From assembly GCA_021463865.1 (NCBI GenBank), contig JAJTXY010000001.1, positions 186,001-250,000 of the forward strand: a stretch of DNA of 64,000 nt, in the 5' to 3' direction. The stretch's first letter is position 1, and each line of letters begins with the position of its first letter. The notes beneath the pieces were generated by a model. It had not been told where the DNA came from and made no database searches. It saw nothing but the letters and a program-made list of their open reading frames with translations. Both the position numbers and the translations under genes were made by a program. Below, in pieces: positions 53,805 through 63,302 of this stretch. The DNA is from Anaerolineae bacterium (GTDB taxonomy: Bacteria > Chloroflexota > Anaerolineae > Aggregatilineales > J027).

Positions 53805-55433
53805 TTACTCCATTAAATCGCTCCATGTCGAAGCCGATTTTTTGGGTTGGTGGGTTTCTTCTGTTTGCACACCTAAGCGTGCGGCAAAACGTGTCTCACT
53901 GGGCAGGGGGGCAAGGCGGCGAATGGTAGCGCGGGCGGTATCCTGCTGCTGGGCCGACATCGGACGGGTCTCTTCATCCACTGGAATCAAAACACTGATT
54001 TTAGTACCCTTGCCTTTGGTACTTTCAATATGCAGGGCAGCATCAATCAGTTCGGCCCGTTCGCGCATATTGACCATGCCGAGGCTGCCACGCTGATAAT
54101 AATTGGCATTGACTACGGCTTCGACATCAAACCCGGCACCGTCGTCCTCAATTTCAGCAATGATATAGTCGTTGCTTTGCTGAAAGAGGCGAATCCAAAT
54201 GTTTCTAGCCTTCGCATGTTTTAGGGCGTTATTGGCCGCTTCTTCGACTACGTAAAACAACACCCCTTGTACATTGGTTTCCAACCAGACTTCCAACTGT
54301 TCGTCGGCTTCAACGGTAAATTGGGTGGGATGCTGATCCTCCAACTTTTTCGCCAACTCTTTGAGGGCCGCTACCAAACCTTGTGTTTCCAGCACCAGTG
54401 GGCGCAGGGTAAAGAGCATATGGCGGATTTCTTTGGTGGTCTTGGTCGCCATCTCGCCCACTTTTTGCAATTCTTCAAATACGGCTGGGAACTGCTTATT
54501 TTTCAGCATTTTTTGGATAAGGTCAACCCGAGTAGCGATCATGGCAACGGTCTGAGTCGGGCCGTCATGTAAATCGCGGGCCAGTTTTTTGCGGGCATCT
54601 TCTTCAATTGAGACAATACGCTCTTTTTCATCCAGCAGGTTTTGATACAGCACCGCATTTTGCAGAGCGATGGTGGCTTGGGTGGCGATAGCGGTCAGTA
54701 AGGCGATTGAACCGGGGGAGAAAGCGTTGGGTTGTTCGCTACCAAAGACCATCACACCAAAATTTTCAAATCCGGCCCGGAGTGGCACTGCCATGACGGA
54801 ATTTGTCCCCTGAAACGCGACAAAAAAGCGCAATTCGGGGTCTTGGGTCGCATTTTTGCCCATAACAGGTTCGGCTTTTTTGAGGGCTTCCCCCAGAATG
54901 CCATCCCGTCCTTGCAAACGAACTTTTTCGTCCACACGGGTCAAGCGACGTGCCGCCGCGACGTGCATCATATTGTCATCTTTGCGGAATAGTAGAATGG
55001 CGCTAATCAAGCGGGCTGTTTCCGAAGCGCCGAGTTCACGCAGTCCAAGAGCGCCAATTTCAAGCGATGCTTCTAAAACACGGTGGTAATCAAGCGTGGA
55101 ACTGAGAGTCGAGGAAAGTTCATAAATCGCTTTGGCACGCTGTTGGGCATTGCGGAGCCGCTGCGTCTCGATTTCCATCTGTTGGGCGGCCTGCGCCGAT
55201 AATTTTGACCGTGTGACTCCCCAGATCAAGCCGCCGATGCTGAGGATTAGGCCAATCAGCGCAACCACAACGGCCAATCCACTCCCAAGTATCAATAACA
55301 CGCCAAAACCAACGGCGGCTATCATCCACAAGGGGCGGTTGGGGTCATTTTTGGCAAGTGAAGCCAAATGAGACGGAGGGGTGTTTTTTTCTGTCATGCT
55401 ACTTAAGGTGCTTTTGGCCTTTATAGACTCCAC
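53805..55433 (-). CDS. Membrane sensor histidine kinase, NarX/DegS type, with GAF domain
   Basis: 542 residues. Two membrane helices near the N terminus (about 35-70) are followed by a helical linker, a GAF domain (about 115-275), the HisKA_3 box KLARDLHDGPTQTV with the phospho-acceptor His, and an ATPase with EEAANNALKHA and GMVNMRERAE. Such kinases act with LuxR/NarL-type regulators; none is adjacent. The start may be GTG at 55433 or ATG at 55397. Confidence 0.9.
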   Translation of the reverse strand: MESIKAKSTLSSMTEKNTPPSHLASLAKNDPNRPLWMIAAVGFGVLLILGSGLAVVVALIGLILSIGGLIWGVTRSKLSAQAAQQMEIETQRLRNAQQRAKAIYELSSTLSSTLDYHRVLEASLEIGALGLRELGASETARLISAILLFRKDDNMMHVAAARRLTRVDEKVRLQGRDGILGEALKKAEPVMGKNATQDPELRFFVAFQGTNSVMAVPLRAGFENFGVMVFGSEQPNAFSPGSIALLTAIATQATIALQNAVLYQNLLDEKERIVSIEEDARKKLARDLHDGPTQTVAMIATRVDLIQKMLKNKQFPAVFEELQKVGEMATKTTKEIRHMLFTLRPLVLETQGLVAALKELAKKLEDQHPTQFTVEADEQLEVWLETNVQGVLFYVVEEAANNALKHAKARNIWIRLFQQSNDYIIAEIEDDGAGFDVEAVVNANYYQRGSLGMVNMRERAELIDAALHIESTKGKGTKISVLIPVDEETRPMSAQQQDTARATIRRLAPLPSETRFAARLGVQTEETHQPKKSASTWSDLME

Positions 55434-55515
55434 GCGATCACCCTACTAAGCATAACCCGATACAGTGGCAGACCACAAGTGCCGCTATAGTCCCAGTGCT
55501 AAATTTCACGAATTT

Positions 55516-56508
55516 TTAGTATCGCGTTGAGCCAAATTCAACGGCTGTGCCAATCCCCTGCTGCACGGCTTGATGATAGATATAGTGGGCAGAGGCAAGG
55601 TCTTCGACGGCTAACCCCAGCGATTTAAATAGGGTAATTTCGGTGCGACTCTGCCGACCCGGAATTTGCCCTAACAAAATTTCGCCAAGTTCTCCCCGAA
55701 TATGGCTGTCATCAACCGCGCCCTCTTGTTTAGGAATCAAGAAATCGCCTGCCTCATTCAACACCGACTCACGCCGATCCGCAAATAGGCTCGCTTTAAC
55801 CATCGCGGCGGTATCCACCTCGCGGGCTTGACGGGTCGAAGCACCGACCACATTCAGATGTGCTCCATCCGACAGCCATTCACCTTGCAGAACAGGTTGA
55901 TTTGATGAGGTCGTGGTACAAATGATGTCCGCACCGAGTACCGCATCTTGGGCTGTTTCGGTCAATTCAACAGGGATGCCGAAACGTGTTTGGGCCTGTG
56001 CCGCAAATTTCTCCCGATTTTCACGATGCCGACTCCATACCCGCACTCGTTTAATTGGTCGAGCCACCAACATCGCTTCTAGGTGGCTGATAGCCTGTAC
56101 GCCTGTTCCCAAAATGGCTAGATCGGTGGCATCTTCACGAGCCAACAGACGGGTGGCGACTCCACTGACGGCGGCGGTACGAATGGTGGTGATTTCGCTG
56201 GCGTCCATTAGGGCGAGAGGGCGTCCATAGGCTGTATCAAAAATCATAACCGCGCCCATATGAGATTCGTATTCGGTGGTGGTATTCCCCGGCATCACGC
56301 TGATGACCTTGATGCCCATTACCTGTGGGGCGATAGCGGGCATAGCCACTAACAAGCCACGTTTATCGGGCAGCCATGTAAACGTTCGCAATGGATTTTG
56401 CATTTCCCCACGTTCTAACGCTTGCAATGCTTCTGCCATCACGTCCATACAGGCGGCCATTGGCAAAAGCTGACGTACCTGTGCCGCATTGAGGATCAAT
56501 AGCTCCAT
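55516..56508 (-). CDS. Ornithine cyclodeaminase / mu-crystallin family protein
   Basis: 330 residues with the family start LLILNAAQVRQLLPM, the block RTFTWLPDKRG, the Rossmann-type LAILGTGVQAISHLEAM, and ADIICTTTSSNQPVL. Members include ornithine cyclodeaminase, alanine dehydrogenase and imine reductases; the exact reaction cannot be told from sequence. NAD(P) is the expected cofactor. It is monocistronic, beside a tRNA gene. Confidence 0.88.
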   Translation of the reverse strand: MELLILNAAQVRQLLPMAACMDVMAEALQALERGEMQNPLRTFTWLPDKRGLLVAMPAIAPQVMGIKVISVMPGNTTTEYESHMGAVMIFDTAYGRPLALMDASEITTIRTAAVSGVATRLLAREDATDLAILGTGVQAISHLEAMLVARPIKRVRVWSRHRENREKFAAQAQTRFGIPVELTETAQDAVLGADIICTTTSSNQPVLQGEWLSDGAHLNVVGASTRQAREVDTAAMVKASLFADRRESVLNEAGDFLIPKQEGAVDDSHIRGELGEILLGQIPGRQSRTEITLFKSLGLAVEDLASAHYIYHQAVQQGIGTAVEFGSTRY

Positions 56509-56581
56509 GAGTTTCTATTCCTTTGAAAAAGGTATCTTTGTCGAAAAACAAAAAAGCCAACCGATGGAGGTTGACTTGGTG

Positions 56582-56655
<74 letters not shown>

Positions 56656-56921
56656 ATACATGATAATTTATGGTAAACAGTATTTTATCATTGAGTCCGC
56701 CTGATAGCAAGAGATAACCCGTCCTTGAAAAAATGAGAATTTTGGTAAGACGCCAACCTACCTGCCACCTCTAATGTAACATGGGTGGAGTCAAATGCTT
56801 TCAAAATATACAACCCAAAAAACGGATAGACGCCCCTCAATTACTCATTTAGAATAGAACATTATAGCTACTTTCCCATCCACCTATCTTTGAACACCGT
56901 CACAACTGAAAGGCATTCATC

Positions 56922-57845
56922 ATGAGGCAGTGGGCGCAGTTTTGGGCTTTGGCATTAATTTGGGGGTCATCTTTCCTGCTTATCAAAGTTGCTGTTGATG
57001 AAGTTGGGGCGTTTCCGCTGGTGTCGGTGCGCTTGGGGGTAGCCGCCATCATTTTTATGGCCTATATGATTGCAACCGGGCGCAAGTTTCCAGCGGAACG
57101 GAAAGATCAGTTGGCCCTGCTGTTTGTCGGCATTTTTAACACCGCCGTCCCGTTTTTCCTCATTTCATGGGGCGAAACCGAAATTGACAGCGGTTTGGCA
57201 ACGGTGCTGAATTCAACCGTGCCCCTCTCCACGCTGATTATTGCCCATTTTGTCCTTGCCGATGAAAAACTCAATCGGGCCAAAGTTACGGGGTTGGTGG
57301 TTGGCTTCTTGGGGGTGTTTGTGCTGGTCTCGCGCAGTATCGGGGAGAGCAGCGGGTCACTATTTGGGCAGGGCGCGGTTTTGCTGGGTAGTGCTTCCTA
57401 TGCCGTCGCTGTCAATGTCCTCCGTCTACGATTGCGCCATATGGATCAGTATGCGGTGGCAGGGTGGAGTGTGGTTATTGGTGCGGTGGCGATTATCGCG
57501 GCAACCCTGTTGACCGTTCACCCATTACCCAATCCAGCCGAAGTTGATGCGGTAGCGATTTTGGCGATGCTAACGCTTGGGGTTGTGAACACCGTGCTGG
57601 CCTACTTCCTCTTCTATAAACTGATTAAGGAATGGGGTGTGCGTGCTTCGCTGGTAACCTATGCCATGCCTCCTATCGGGGTGACATTGGGCTTTTTGCT
57701 GCTGGATGAAAAGATTGATTGGCGCTTGATTGTCGGTGCGGCCCTCATTCTGTTTGGTATCGTGGTGGCAAAAGCACAAAAACCGATGACCCTACTCATT
57801 CCCGTGCGAACCCGTTTGGCGGGGTTATTGGGAGTGGGGCGTTAA
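56922..57845 (+). CDS. EamA/DMT-family transporter
   Basis: 307 residues with ten predicted helices and the EamA pattern: ALIWGSSFLLIKVAV at the start, LLFVGIFNTAVPFFLISWGE, and the mirrored second half with VGFLGVFVLVS and AYFLFYKLIKEWGVRASLVTY. Members export amino acids, metabolites or drugs; the substrate is unknown. It is followed 68 bases later by the sugar kinase. Confidence 0.93.
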   Translation: MRQWAQFWALALIWGSSFLLIKVAVDEVGAFPLVSVRLGVAAIIFMAYMIATGRKFPAERKDQLALLFVGIFNTAVPFFLISWGETEIDSGLATVLNSTVPLSTLIIAHFVLADEKLNRAKVTGLVVGFLGVFVLVSRSIGESSGSLFGQGAVLLGSASYAVAVNVLRLRLRHMDQYAVAGWSVVIGAVAIIAATLLTVHPLPNPAEVDAVAILAMLTLGVVNTVLAYFLFYKLIKEWGVRASLVTYAMPPIGVTLGFLLLDEKIDWRLIVGAALILFGIVVAKAQKPMTLLIPVRTRLAGLLGVGR

Positions 57846-57913
57846 TAGTGCGGAGAATTGTGTGAGGCGGTACAATCATTGCCCATAAATCTATTCATTC
57901 TAGGAAAAGTGTT

Positions 57914-58903
57914 ATGGGTTATATGATTGGGGTTGACGGCGGCGGTACCGGAACCGTCGGCGTCTTAACCGAAGAAGATGGCACGATTATTCATTCTGTC
58001 ACCGGGCCAGCCTCAAATTATCACGCCGTAGGCCGCGATAGTGCCCAAGCCGCCCTTCATCAAGTGGTCAAAGACCTGCTAAAAGGGGCGGGCAAATCCT
58101 TAAGTGACTGCAAAGTAGCGGTTTTTGGTATCGCCGGGTTGAACAACGCCGATGATACAGTGATGTACCAAGAGATGATGCGCCCACTCGGTTTGGGTGG
58201 CGAGGTCATCATGGAAAACGACATTGTAATCGCATGGGCCGCCGCGACTGCCTGTCAACCGGGGGCGGTAGTGATTGCCGGAACGGGCGCATCCGCTTTT
58301 GGGGTGAATGCCAAAGGGGAGCGCCATAAAACACTCGGGTGGGACTATATCCTTGCCGATCAGGGCAGTGGTTATTCCATCGGCCTTGCGGGGTTAAAAG
58401 CCGCCATTAAGGTTTGGGATGGGCGCATTGAAAAATCGCTTATTTTGCAGGCCATGTTAGACCACTATCAACTGAAATCTGCTGAAGAAATGCTGATCTT
58501 GGCCTACAGCCCCCAATTTGGCAAACCGGAAATCGCCAGCTTTGGGCGTGAGATTGCCGCCTGTGCTGAGGCCGGGGACGAAGTGGCCCAAGATATTTTG
58601 CGGTGGGCAGGCGAAGAATTGGCTCAATCAGTGGTGGCGGTCATTAAGCGGCTGGGGATGCAAAACGAAACCTTTGTATGTGGTATGGTGGGAGGGACGT
58701 TTCGCGCTGGCCCTCATTTGTTAGACCCATTTACCAGTGGGGTTCATGGGGTCGCCCCCAAAGCGACTATCGAACCCGTCCGTTTCCCGCCTGTTGTTGG
58801 GGCAATTTTGATGGCCCATTATACACACGGTTCGTTGACACCTGCGGTATTGGAGGAGCTTCAGCGCAACGATAACCAAATTGCCCGCTGGAAATCATCG
58901 TAG
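57914..58903 (+). CDS. BadF/BadG-family ATPase (N-acetylglucosamine kinase-like)
   Basis: 329 residues. The ASKHA phosphate motif is IGVDGGGTGTVG at the N terminus, the family block is VIAGTGASAFGVNA, and GWDYILADQGSGYSIG follows. These enzymes usually phosphorylate N-acetyl sugars of recycled cell wall or glycans. The stop is 9 bases before the GT4 gene, so the two may be co-transcribed. Confidence 0.88.
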   Translation: MGYMIGVDGGGTGTVGVLTEEDGTIIHSVTGPASNYHAVGRDSAQAALHQVVKDLLKGAGKSLSDCKVAVFGIAGLNNADDTVMYQEMMRPLGLGGEVIMENDIVIAWAAATACQPGAVVIAGTGASAFGVNAKGERHKTLGWDYILADQGSGYSIGLAGLKAAIKVWDGRIEKSLILQAMLDHYQLKSAEEMLILAYSPQFGKPEIASFGREIAACAEAGDEVAQDILRWAGEELAQSVVAVIKRLGMQNETFVCGMVGGTFRAGPHLLDPFTSGVHGVAPKATIEPVRFPPVVGAILMAHYTHGSLTPAVLEELQRNDNQIARWKSS

Positions 58904-58912
58904 AATCATCCC

Positions 58913-60031
58913 ATGCAAATTGGCATTCTCATCCCCGGCTTTTCGGCGGATGAAAGCGACTGGTGTATTCCGGTCTATCTGAATCTGGTGCGCGAATTGG
59001 CCCGTCACCATCAAGTACGGGTCTTTCCCGTCCGTTATCCCTATACCCAAGTCCCGTATACGGTTTATAACGCCCTCGTTCTGCCAACTGGTGGGGGATC
59101 GTATACACGCGGCTTGGCCCGTTGGCGCGTTTTGCGGCGCACGCTCGCTTTGATTGAAGCCCAACATGCGCTGCGACCCTTTGATGTACTCCATGCGGTT
59201 TGGGCCGATGAAACAGGCGTGGTGGCGAATTGGGCAGGGGAAAAATTGGGCATCCCGACGGTGGTCAGCATCGCAGGGGGGGAGTTGGTCGGCTTTCCCG
59301 ATATTGATTATGGGCTGCAAAATGGGCGAGTCACCCGCCGTTTGGTGGAACGGGCAATGATGGGCGCAACCCGCATTGTTGCCCCATGTGATTATTCCGT
59401 GTTGATGGCGTTGGATAAATTGCCACCGGAGCGAGGGGAGATTCTGCGGAAAGTGCCGTTGGGGGTGGACGCGGAGTTGTTTAAACCGCCTGCCCAAGAA
59501 TTGGATTGGCGGCCCCGCGAGTTTTTACATGTCGGGTCGCTTGTGCCGATTAAAGATCAAGTAACGCTGCTTCACCTGATTGCCAAGCTGCCCAATGCGA
59601 CGCTGGATATTGTGGGGGATGGCCCACTGTATCCACAATTAGAAGCCTTGACGCATGAACTCGGCATTGCGGATCGAGTGGTGTTTCATGGTGCAGTATC
59701 ACATGAAAAATTACCCGCTTACTATCAAGAAGCCCGCTTTTTGTTGATGACTTCTCGCCACGAAGCCTTTTGTATGGCGGCGCTTGAGGCATTGGCGTGT
59801 GGGGCGGGGGTGATTGGCACAGCCGTTGGGGTATTGCCCGAAATCGGGATGACCGCACCTGTTGGCGATGTGACGGCCTTGCAGGAAATCGTGATTGGGC
59901 GGACGCGCAAACATGCCCAATTGCAGCGGGCACGTTATCGCATGTTGGTCGAGACGACTTATACAATCAAGCATATGTCGGATGGCTTGCTAGAGGTGTA
60001 TGAGGAGGCGTGTGCCGATTTTGAAAAATGA
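58913..60031 (+). CDS. GT4 family glycosyltransferase
   Basis: 372 residues of the GT-B fold. The second Rossmann half holds EFLHVGSLVPIKDQVTLLH, VGDGPLYPQLEALTHELGI and the nucleotide-sugar block SRHEAFCMAALEALACGAGVI with the conserved Glu. The acceptor is not evident. It could in principle transfer sulfoquinovose, since sqdB lies 5 kb away, but there is no specific sign of this. Confidence 0.9.
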   Translation: MQIGILIPGFSADESDWCIPVYLNLVRELARHHQVRVFPVRYPYTQVPYTVYNALVLPTGGGSYTRGLARWRVLRRTLALIEAQHALRPFDVLHAVWADETGVVANWAGEKLGIPTVVSIAGGELVGFPDIDYGLQNGRVTRRLVERAMMGATRIVAPCDYSVLMALDKLPPERGEILRKVPLGVDAELFKPPAQELDWRPREFLHVGSLVPIKDQVTLLHLIAKLPNATLDIVGDGPLYPQLEALTHELGIADRVVFHGAVSHEKLPAYYQEARFLLMTSRHEAFCMAALEALACGAGVIGTAVGVLPEIGMTAPVGDVTALQEIVIGRTRKHAQLQRARYRMLVETTYTIKHMSDGLLEVYEEACADFEK

Positions 60032-60053
60032 CCAACCTCCCACCAAAAAACCG

Positions 60054-60284
60054 CTATTGAATCCAGCGGGCGACCTTTGAGTCCGTCCCCAGCACCTCTG
60101 GCACTTCGACGATTTTGTCAATCACCGCATCCATCGAAGCAATATCCTCGCCCTCGACAATTGCCATAACATCCGGTGTCCCAAAAAGCGCGTCGGCTTT
60201 AACCACACCCGGAATTGTGCGAATGGCTTGTACAACTTTGCGGGGCTGCTGTGTGGTAATGAAAATATAGGCCCAAACTTTCAT
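60054..60284 (-). CDS. Lone Lrp/AsnC ligand-binding (RAM) domain protein
   Basis: 76 residues from ATG at 60282-60284, chosen because GGAGG lies 7 bases upstream. The product MKVWAYIFITTQQPRKVVQ through GVVKADALFGTPDVMAIVEGE is the RAM domain of Lrp/AsnC regulators without the DNA-binding half. Such stand-alone domains bind amino acids or interact with other regulators. Confidence 0.85.
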   Translation of the reverse strand: MKVWAYIFITTQQPRKVVQAIRTIPGVVKADALFGTPDVMAIVEGEDIASMDAVIDKIVEVPEVLGTDSKVARWIQ

Positions 60285-60365
60285 AAACACCCCTCCTTAG
60301 GCAGGAAATGAGTGAGAATAGAAGGTTTATTGTAGTACGGATGTTCGTGTGTTTGAAGGGCGTAT

Positions 60366-61043
60366 TTAGGCCGAATACAACTCCTGAAGATAATTTTTGA
60401 CCACCGACAGCCGATAATATCCATAATGGTCGCAGTCCGGCACGATGAATAATTTCCCCTGCGGCAGCGCCCGATAAAGTTCCAGAAAATCCTCTGCTGA
60501 TACCACCGGGTCACGATCCCCACCGATGAGATGCACCGGAAAATTGAGATACTGAAAATCGGCCAGTTGAAAATCCCAACCAACGGAACTGCCTTTTTCG
60601 GGGTCGAAGACTGCTTTGACAATGCCCGTGCGTGTTTCGGGTGGGCCTGCCAGAATTGCCATTTGTTCGGCGGTTGGACGGCGATGATTGGCCCCAATCA
60701 TGACCAGTGATTTAAAGCGTTCTGGTGCTTCGACGGCTAACCCCAACAGCACCGCCGCCCCCAAGCTGTAGCCAATGGCATGAAATGACTCTAGCTTTAG
60801 GACGTCAATAAATTTCCGCATATCGGCAATCAGACGGGGCATATGATAATCCCCCGCCGGGTTGGGGGTGTTGCCATGTCCACGCTGATCAGGGGCAAGG
60901 ACACGATAGCCGCCATTTTTGGGAAATGTCCAACTCATGAGCTTGCCGCGTGCAGTGGTGGCGTGCAGTGCCAGCAGGGTTTCTGGCCCGCCGGGTTGTT
61001 CTTCGTAGTAGAGAGGCAAATCATCTAATTGGATGGTTGGCAT
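60366..61043 (-). CDS. Alpha/beta hydrolase
   Basis: 225 residues from ATG at 61041-61043 (MPTIQLDDLPLYYEE). The nucleophile elbow is GYSLGAA, the oxyanion region is LALHATTARGKLMSW, LAPDQRGHGNTPNPAGDY matches the family, and the acid/His part is LIGGDRDPV and PDCDHYGYYR. It resembles esterases and haloalkane-dehalogenase-like enzymes; the substrate is unknown. It is divergent from mutM. Confidence 0.88.
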   Translation of the reverse strand: MPTIQLDDLPLYYEEQPGGPETLLALHATTARGKLMSWTFPKNGGYRVLAPDQRGHGNTPNPAGDYHMPRLIADMRKFIDVLKLESFHAIGYSLGAAVLLGLAVEAPERFKSLVMIGANHRRPTAEQMAILAGPPETRTGIVKAVFDPEKGSSVGWDFQLADFQYLNFPVHLIGGDRDPVVSAEDFLELYRALPQGKLFIVPDCDHYGYYRLSVVKNYLQELYSA

Positions 61044-61134
61044 AGGGTTTGATACTCTTGCTGAGTTGTTAAAAGGCCTGTACATTTATGTAAAATGTAG
61101 GCTAAATTCAGATACAATAAATCATAGTGGTCAA

Positions 61135-61953
61135 ATGCCAGAATTACCAGAAGTAGAAACCGTAGTACGGGGTGTCCGTCCAAATTTGGTGGGGCGCACC
61201 ATCACCGATGTATGGCTAGATTGGCCGCGTGGTTTGGTCGGGCCAGCCCCGGAGGTTTTTATTGAACGCCTCAAGGGTCAGCGCGTGCAGAGCATTGCCC
61301 GACGCGCCAAATATATCGTCATTCGGCTGGATGCAGATTATCTGGTGATCCACCTCAAGATGACAGGGCGCTTATATGTCGTGCCCGATGAATTTGAAGA
61401 GCACGCCGACCAGTGGGTACATTTCAAATTTCAGTTAGACAATGCCCATCAACTCCGCTTCTCGGATTCGCGCAAATTTGGGCGGGTCTATCTAATTGAA
61501 AATGTAGAAGAGGTAACGGGGGCGCTTGGCCCAGAACCGTTATCGGATGAATTTACGGCAGACGTTTTTAGGGAACGGCTGTCCAAACATAAGGGGACAA
61601 TCAAACCCCTACTGTTAAATCAGGCGTTTGTCGCCGGGGTGGGGAATATCTATGCCGATGAGTCACTCCATATCGCCCATATTCTCCCCACACGTAGGGC
61701 CGAATCATTGACCCCATCCGAGGTAGATGCCCTGTGGCGGGCCATCCGTCAGGCGCTGGCGAGTGGGCTTGAACGTGAAGGGGCGAGTGTCAACTGGTAT
61801 CGTAAACCAGATGGCAGTAAAGGTAGCGCTCAAGAGAGTTTGTTTGTCTATGGGCAAACAGGTCAAGTTTGTAGAACCTGCCAACAGGCAGTAATTGAAA
61901 AAATCGTCGTAGGACAGCGTGGGACCCATTTTTGCCCCAACTGTCAGAAATAG
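61135..61953 (+). CDS. mutM: Formamidopyrimidine-DNA glycosylase
   Basis: 272 residues from ATG at 61135, giving Met-Pro-Glu-Leu-Pro-Glu; the N-terminal Pro is the catalytic amine and Glu3 is also catalytic. An upstream open frame exists but does not resemble the family. The C-terminal zinc finger has CRTC and CPNC, and VAGVGNIYADE precedes it. The enzyme excises 8-oxoguanine and ring-opened purines. Confidence 0.95.
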   Translation: MPELPEVETVVRGVRPNLVGRTITDVWLDWPRGLVGPAPEVFIERLKGQRVQSIARRAKYIVIRLDADYLVIHLKMTGRLYVVPDEFEEHADQWVHFKFQLDNAHQLRFSDSRKFGRVYLIENVEEVTGALGPEPLSDEFTADVFRERLSKHKGTIKPLLLNQAFVAGVGNIYADESLHIAHILPTRRAESLTPSEVDALWRAIRQALASGLEREGASVNWYRKPDGSKGSAQESLFVYGQTGQVCRTCQQAVIEKIVVGQRGTHFCPNCQK

Positions 61954-61969
61954 GCGGCTTTGAAACAGT

Positions 61970-63082
61970 ATGCAAGGTGATTCTTCGTTCAATGATTTCT
62001 TAACTCAGGGGCCAATTATCAGGCTGGCAATTACCACCTGCTTTTTTGGTTTGTTGTGGTTAAGTGCTGTATTTATGGTTAATCGGCGTAGTGCGGAACG
62101 ACGGCGTCGTAAGCAAGAGGGCTTGCCCCCATTGCCGAACGCATTTGCCCAACTAACAACTGCCCTCCGGCGGGTGAGTCAAAATTCGGTTACTCCGATG
62201 CAACCGCAAACGGCCAGTGCCTCGGCAGGCTATGCTTCTAAAGTGCCACTGCCCGACCTCAATATGTTGACGAGCGACCTGCCCGAACCGGACTTTGATA
62301 ATTTTGTGGCGATGGTAGATCAAATCCAGCAAGCGCCACCTGTTGCTGCACCCAAACCCACCAGTTCATTCGCTGCATTGGATACTCACGAAGGTGAATT
62401 TGAGGAAATAAAGATGACCAATCAATCTTCTGGCAATGAATTCGTCGGCAATGATCCCCGTCGCAGCACCAGCACGATTTATATTGCTGGTAGTAACGAA
62501 ATCCCAACCGACGCGGTTGAGGTCATGCGGGTTTGGCGAGATGTCAGCGATGGCTCCCTCATTATCCAGATGAACAACAAAGTCTTTCAGACGGTGGGTG
62601 AGATGCAGGATCGCGGCCTTGCCAAGCGGTTCATCAGTCTTGTTCGTGATTTAGCGCAGATGGCGCGGGTCGGCGCTCAGGCGGTTGGGTTACCCGTTCC
62701 CAATTTTGATTCAACGGCCTCAGTTGTTTCGGAACAGGGGGCATGGGCCGCACCCAAAACACCTATCAATCTACCCGCGCCTACTGGCCCGCGTCCCAGC
62801 CAAGATTATTCCACTATGGAACCTCCATTGATTGTAACGGGCCTAGATCAGACTACGCCTGCCAATAATACGATTGCCGGACAAATTGAGGAACTACTGC
62901 AATATCGTTTGATGCAGAATTCGATGTTCCAACACCGCAGCATTCATGTTCGCGCCAACCCTGATAACACCATTCGGATCGAGGCTGATGGACGTACCTA
63001 TCAACATGTGGATGAGGTGGTGGATGTGGATGTGCGTGAATTCATCCAGTCGGTGATTCGTGAATGGGAAGCCCGCCAATAA
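61970..63082 (+). CDS. Membrane-anchored protein of unknown function, possible duplicated domain
   Basis: 370 residues; I recognise no family. One membrane helix (about 18-37) is followed by a basic stretch (NRRSAERRRRKQ), so the remainder is probably cytoplasmic. Two globular segments look related: about 180-230 (SLIIQMNNKVFQTVGEMQD) and about 320-370 (TIRIEADGRTYQHVDEVVD), each followed by a helix with a FISLVRDL- or FIQSVIREW-type end. A low-complexity linker rich in Pro and Thr separates them. It lies 220 bases before secA, with a terminator between. Confidence 0.65.
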   Translation: MQGDSSFNDFLTQGPIIRLAITTCFFGLLWLSAVFMVNRRSAERRRRKQEGLPPLPNAFAQLTTALRRVSQNSVTPMQPQTASASAGYASKVPLPDLNMLTSDLPEPDFDNFVAMVDQIQQAPPVAAPKPTSSFAALDTHEGEFEEIKMTNQSSGNEFVGNDPRRSTSTIYIAGSNEIPTDAVEVMRVWRDVSDGSLIIQMNNKVFQTVGEMQDRGLAKRFISLVRDLAQMARVGAQAVGLPVPNFDSTASVVSEQGAWAAPKTPINLPAPTGPRPSQDYSTMEPPLIVTGLDQTTPANNTIAGQIEELLQYRLMQNSMFQHRSIHVRANPDNTIRIEADGRTYQHVDEVVDVDVREFIQSVIREWEARQ

Positions 63083-63121
63083 CCTAGTGGAAGTTTTTCA
63101 ACCCTAGTTGATATTCGACAG

Positions 63122-63154
63122 CACCGCTGACATACACCTGCGGTGTTTTTTTAT
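63122..63154 (+). terminator. Rho-independent terminator before secA
   Basis: GCGGTG with CACCGC (63122-63127 and 63140-63145), or the tighter ACACC/GGTGT stem inside it, is followed by a long T run. It ends the mutM transcript. Confidence 0.8.
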
Positions 63155-63215
63155 TTTCGATGACGGGCCGGGAAATTTCTAATACGATTCAAGTCTTATG
63201 ACTGGAAGGGCTATG

Positions 63216-63223
63216 TTATAATT
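63216..63223 (+). promoter_or_regulatory. Extended -10 promoter of secA
   Basis: TATAAT at 63218-63223 preceded by TG at the extended -10 position, 80 bases before the secA start. No good -35 box is seen. Confidence 0.5.
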
Positions 63224-63302
63224 TTTCGGTGCGCTTTTTGCCGAACATCGTTGTATTTATCAAGAGCGCCATCCCTTAAAATATAGTGAGTGCGGGAATT
63301 CT

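Noticed and set aside
58913-60031. Calling the GT4 enzyme a sulfoquinovosyltransferase
   Set aside because: Generic GT4 motifs only; 5 kb from sqdB and on the opposite strand.
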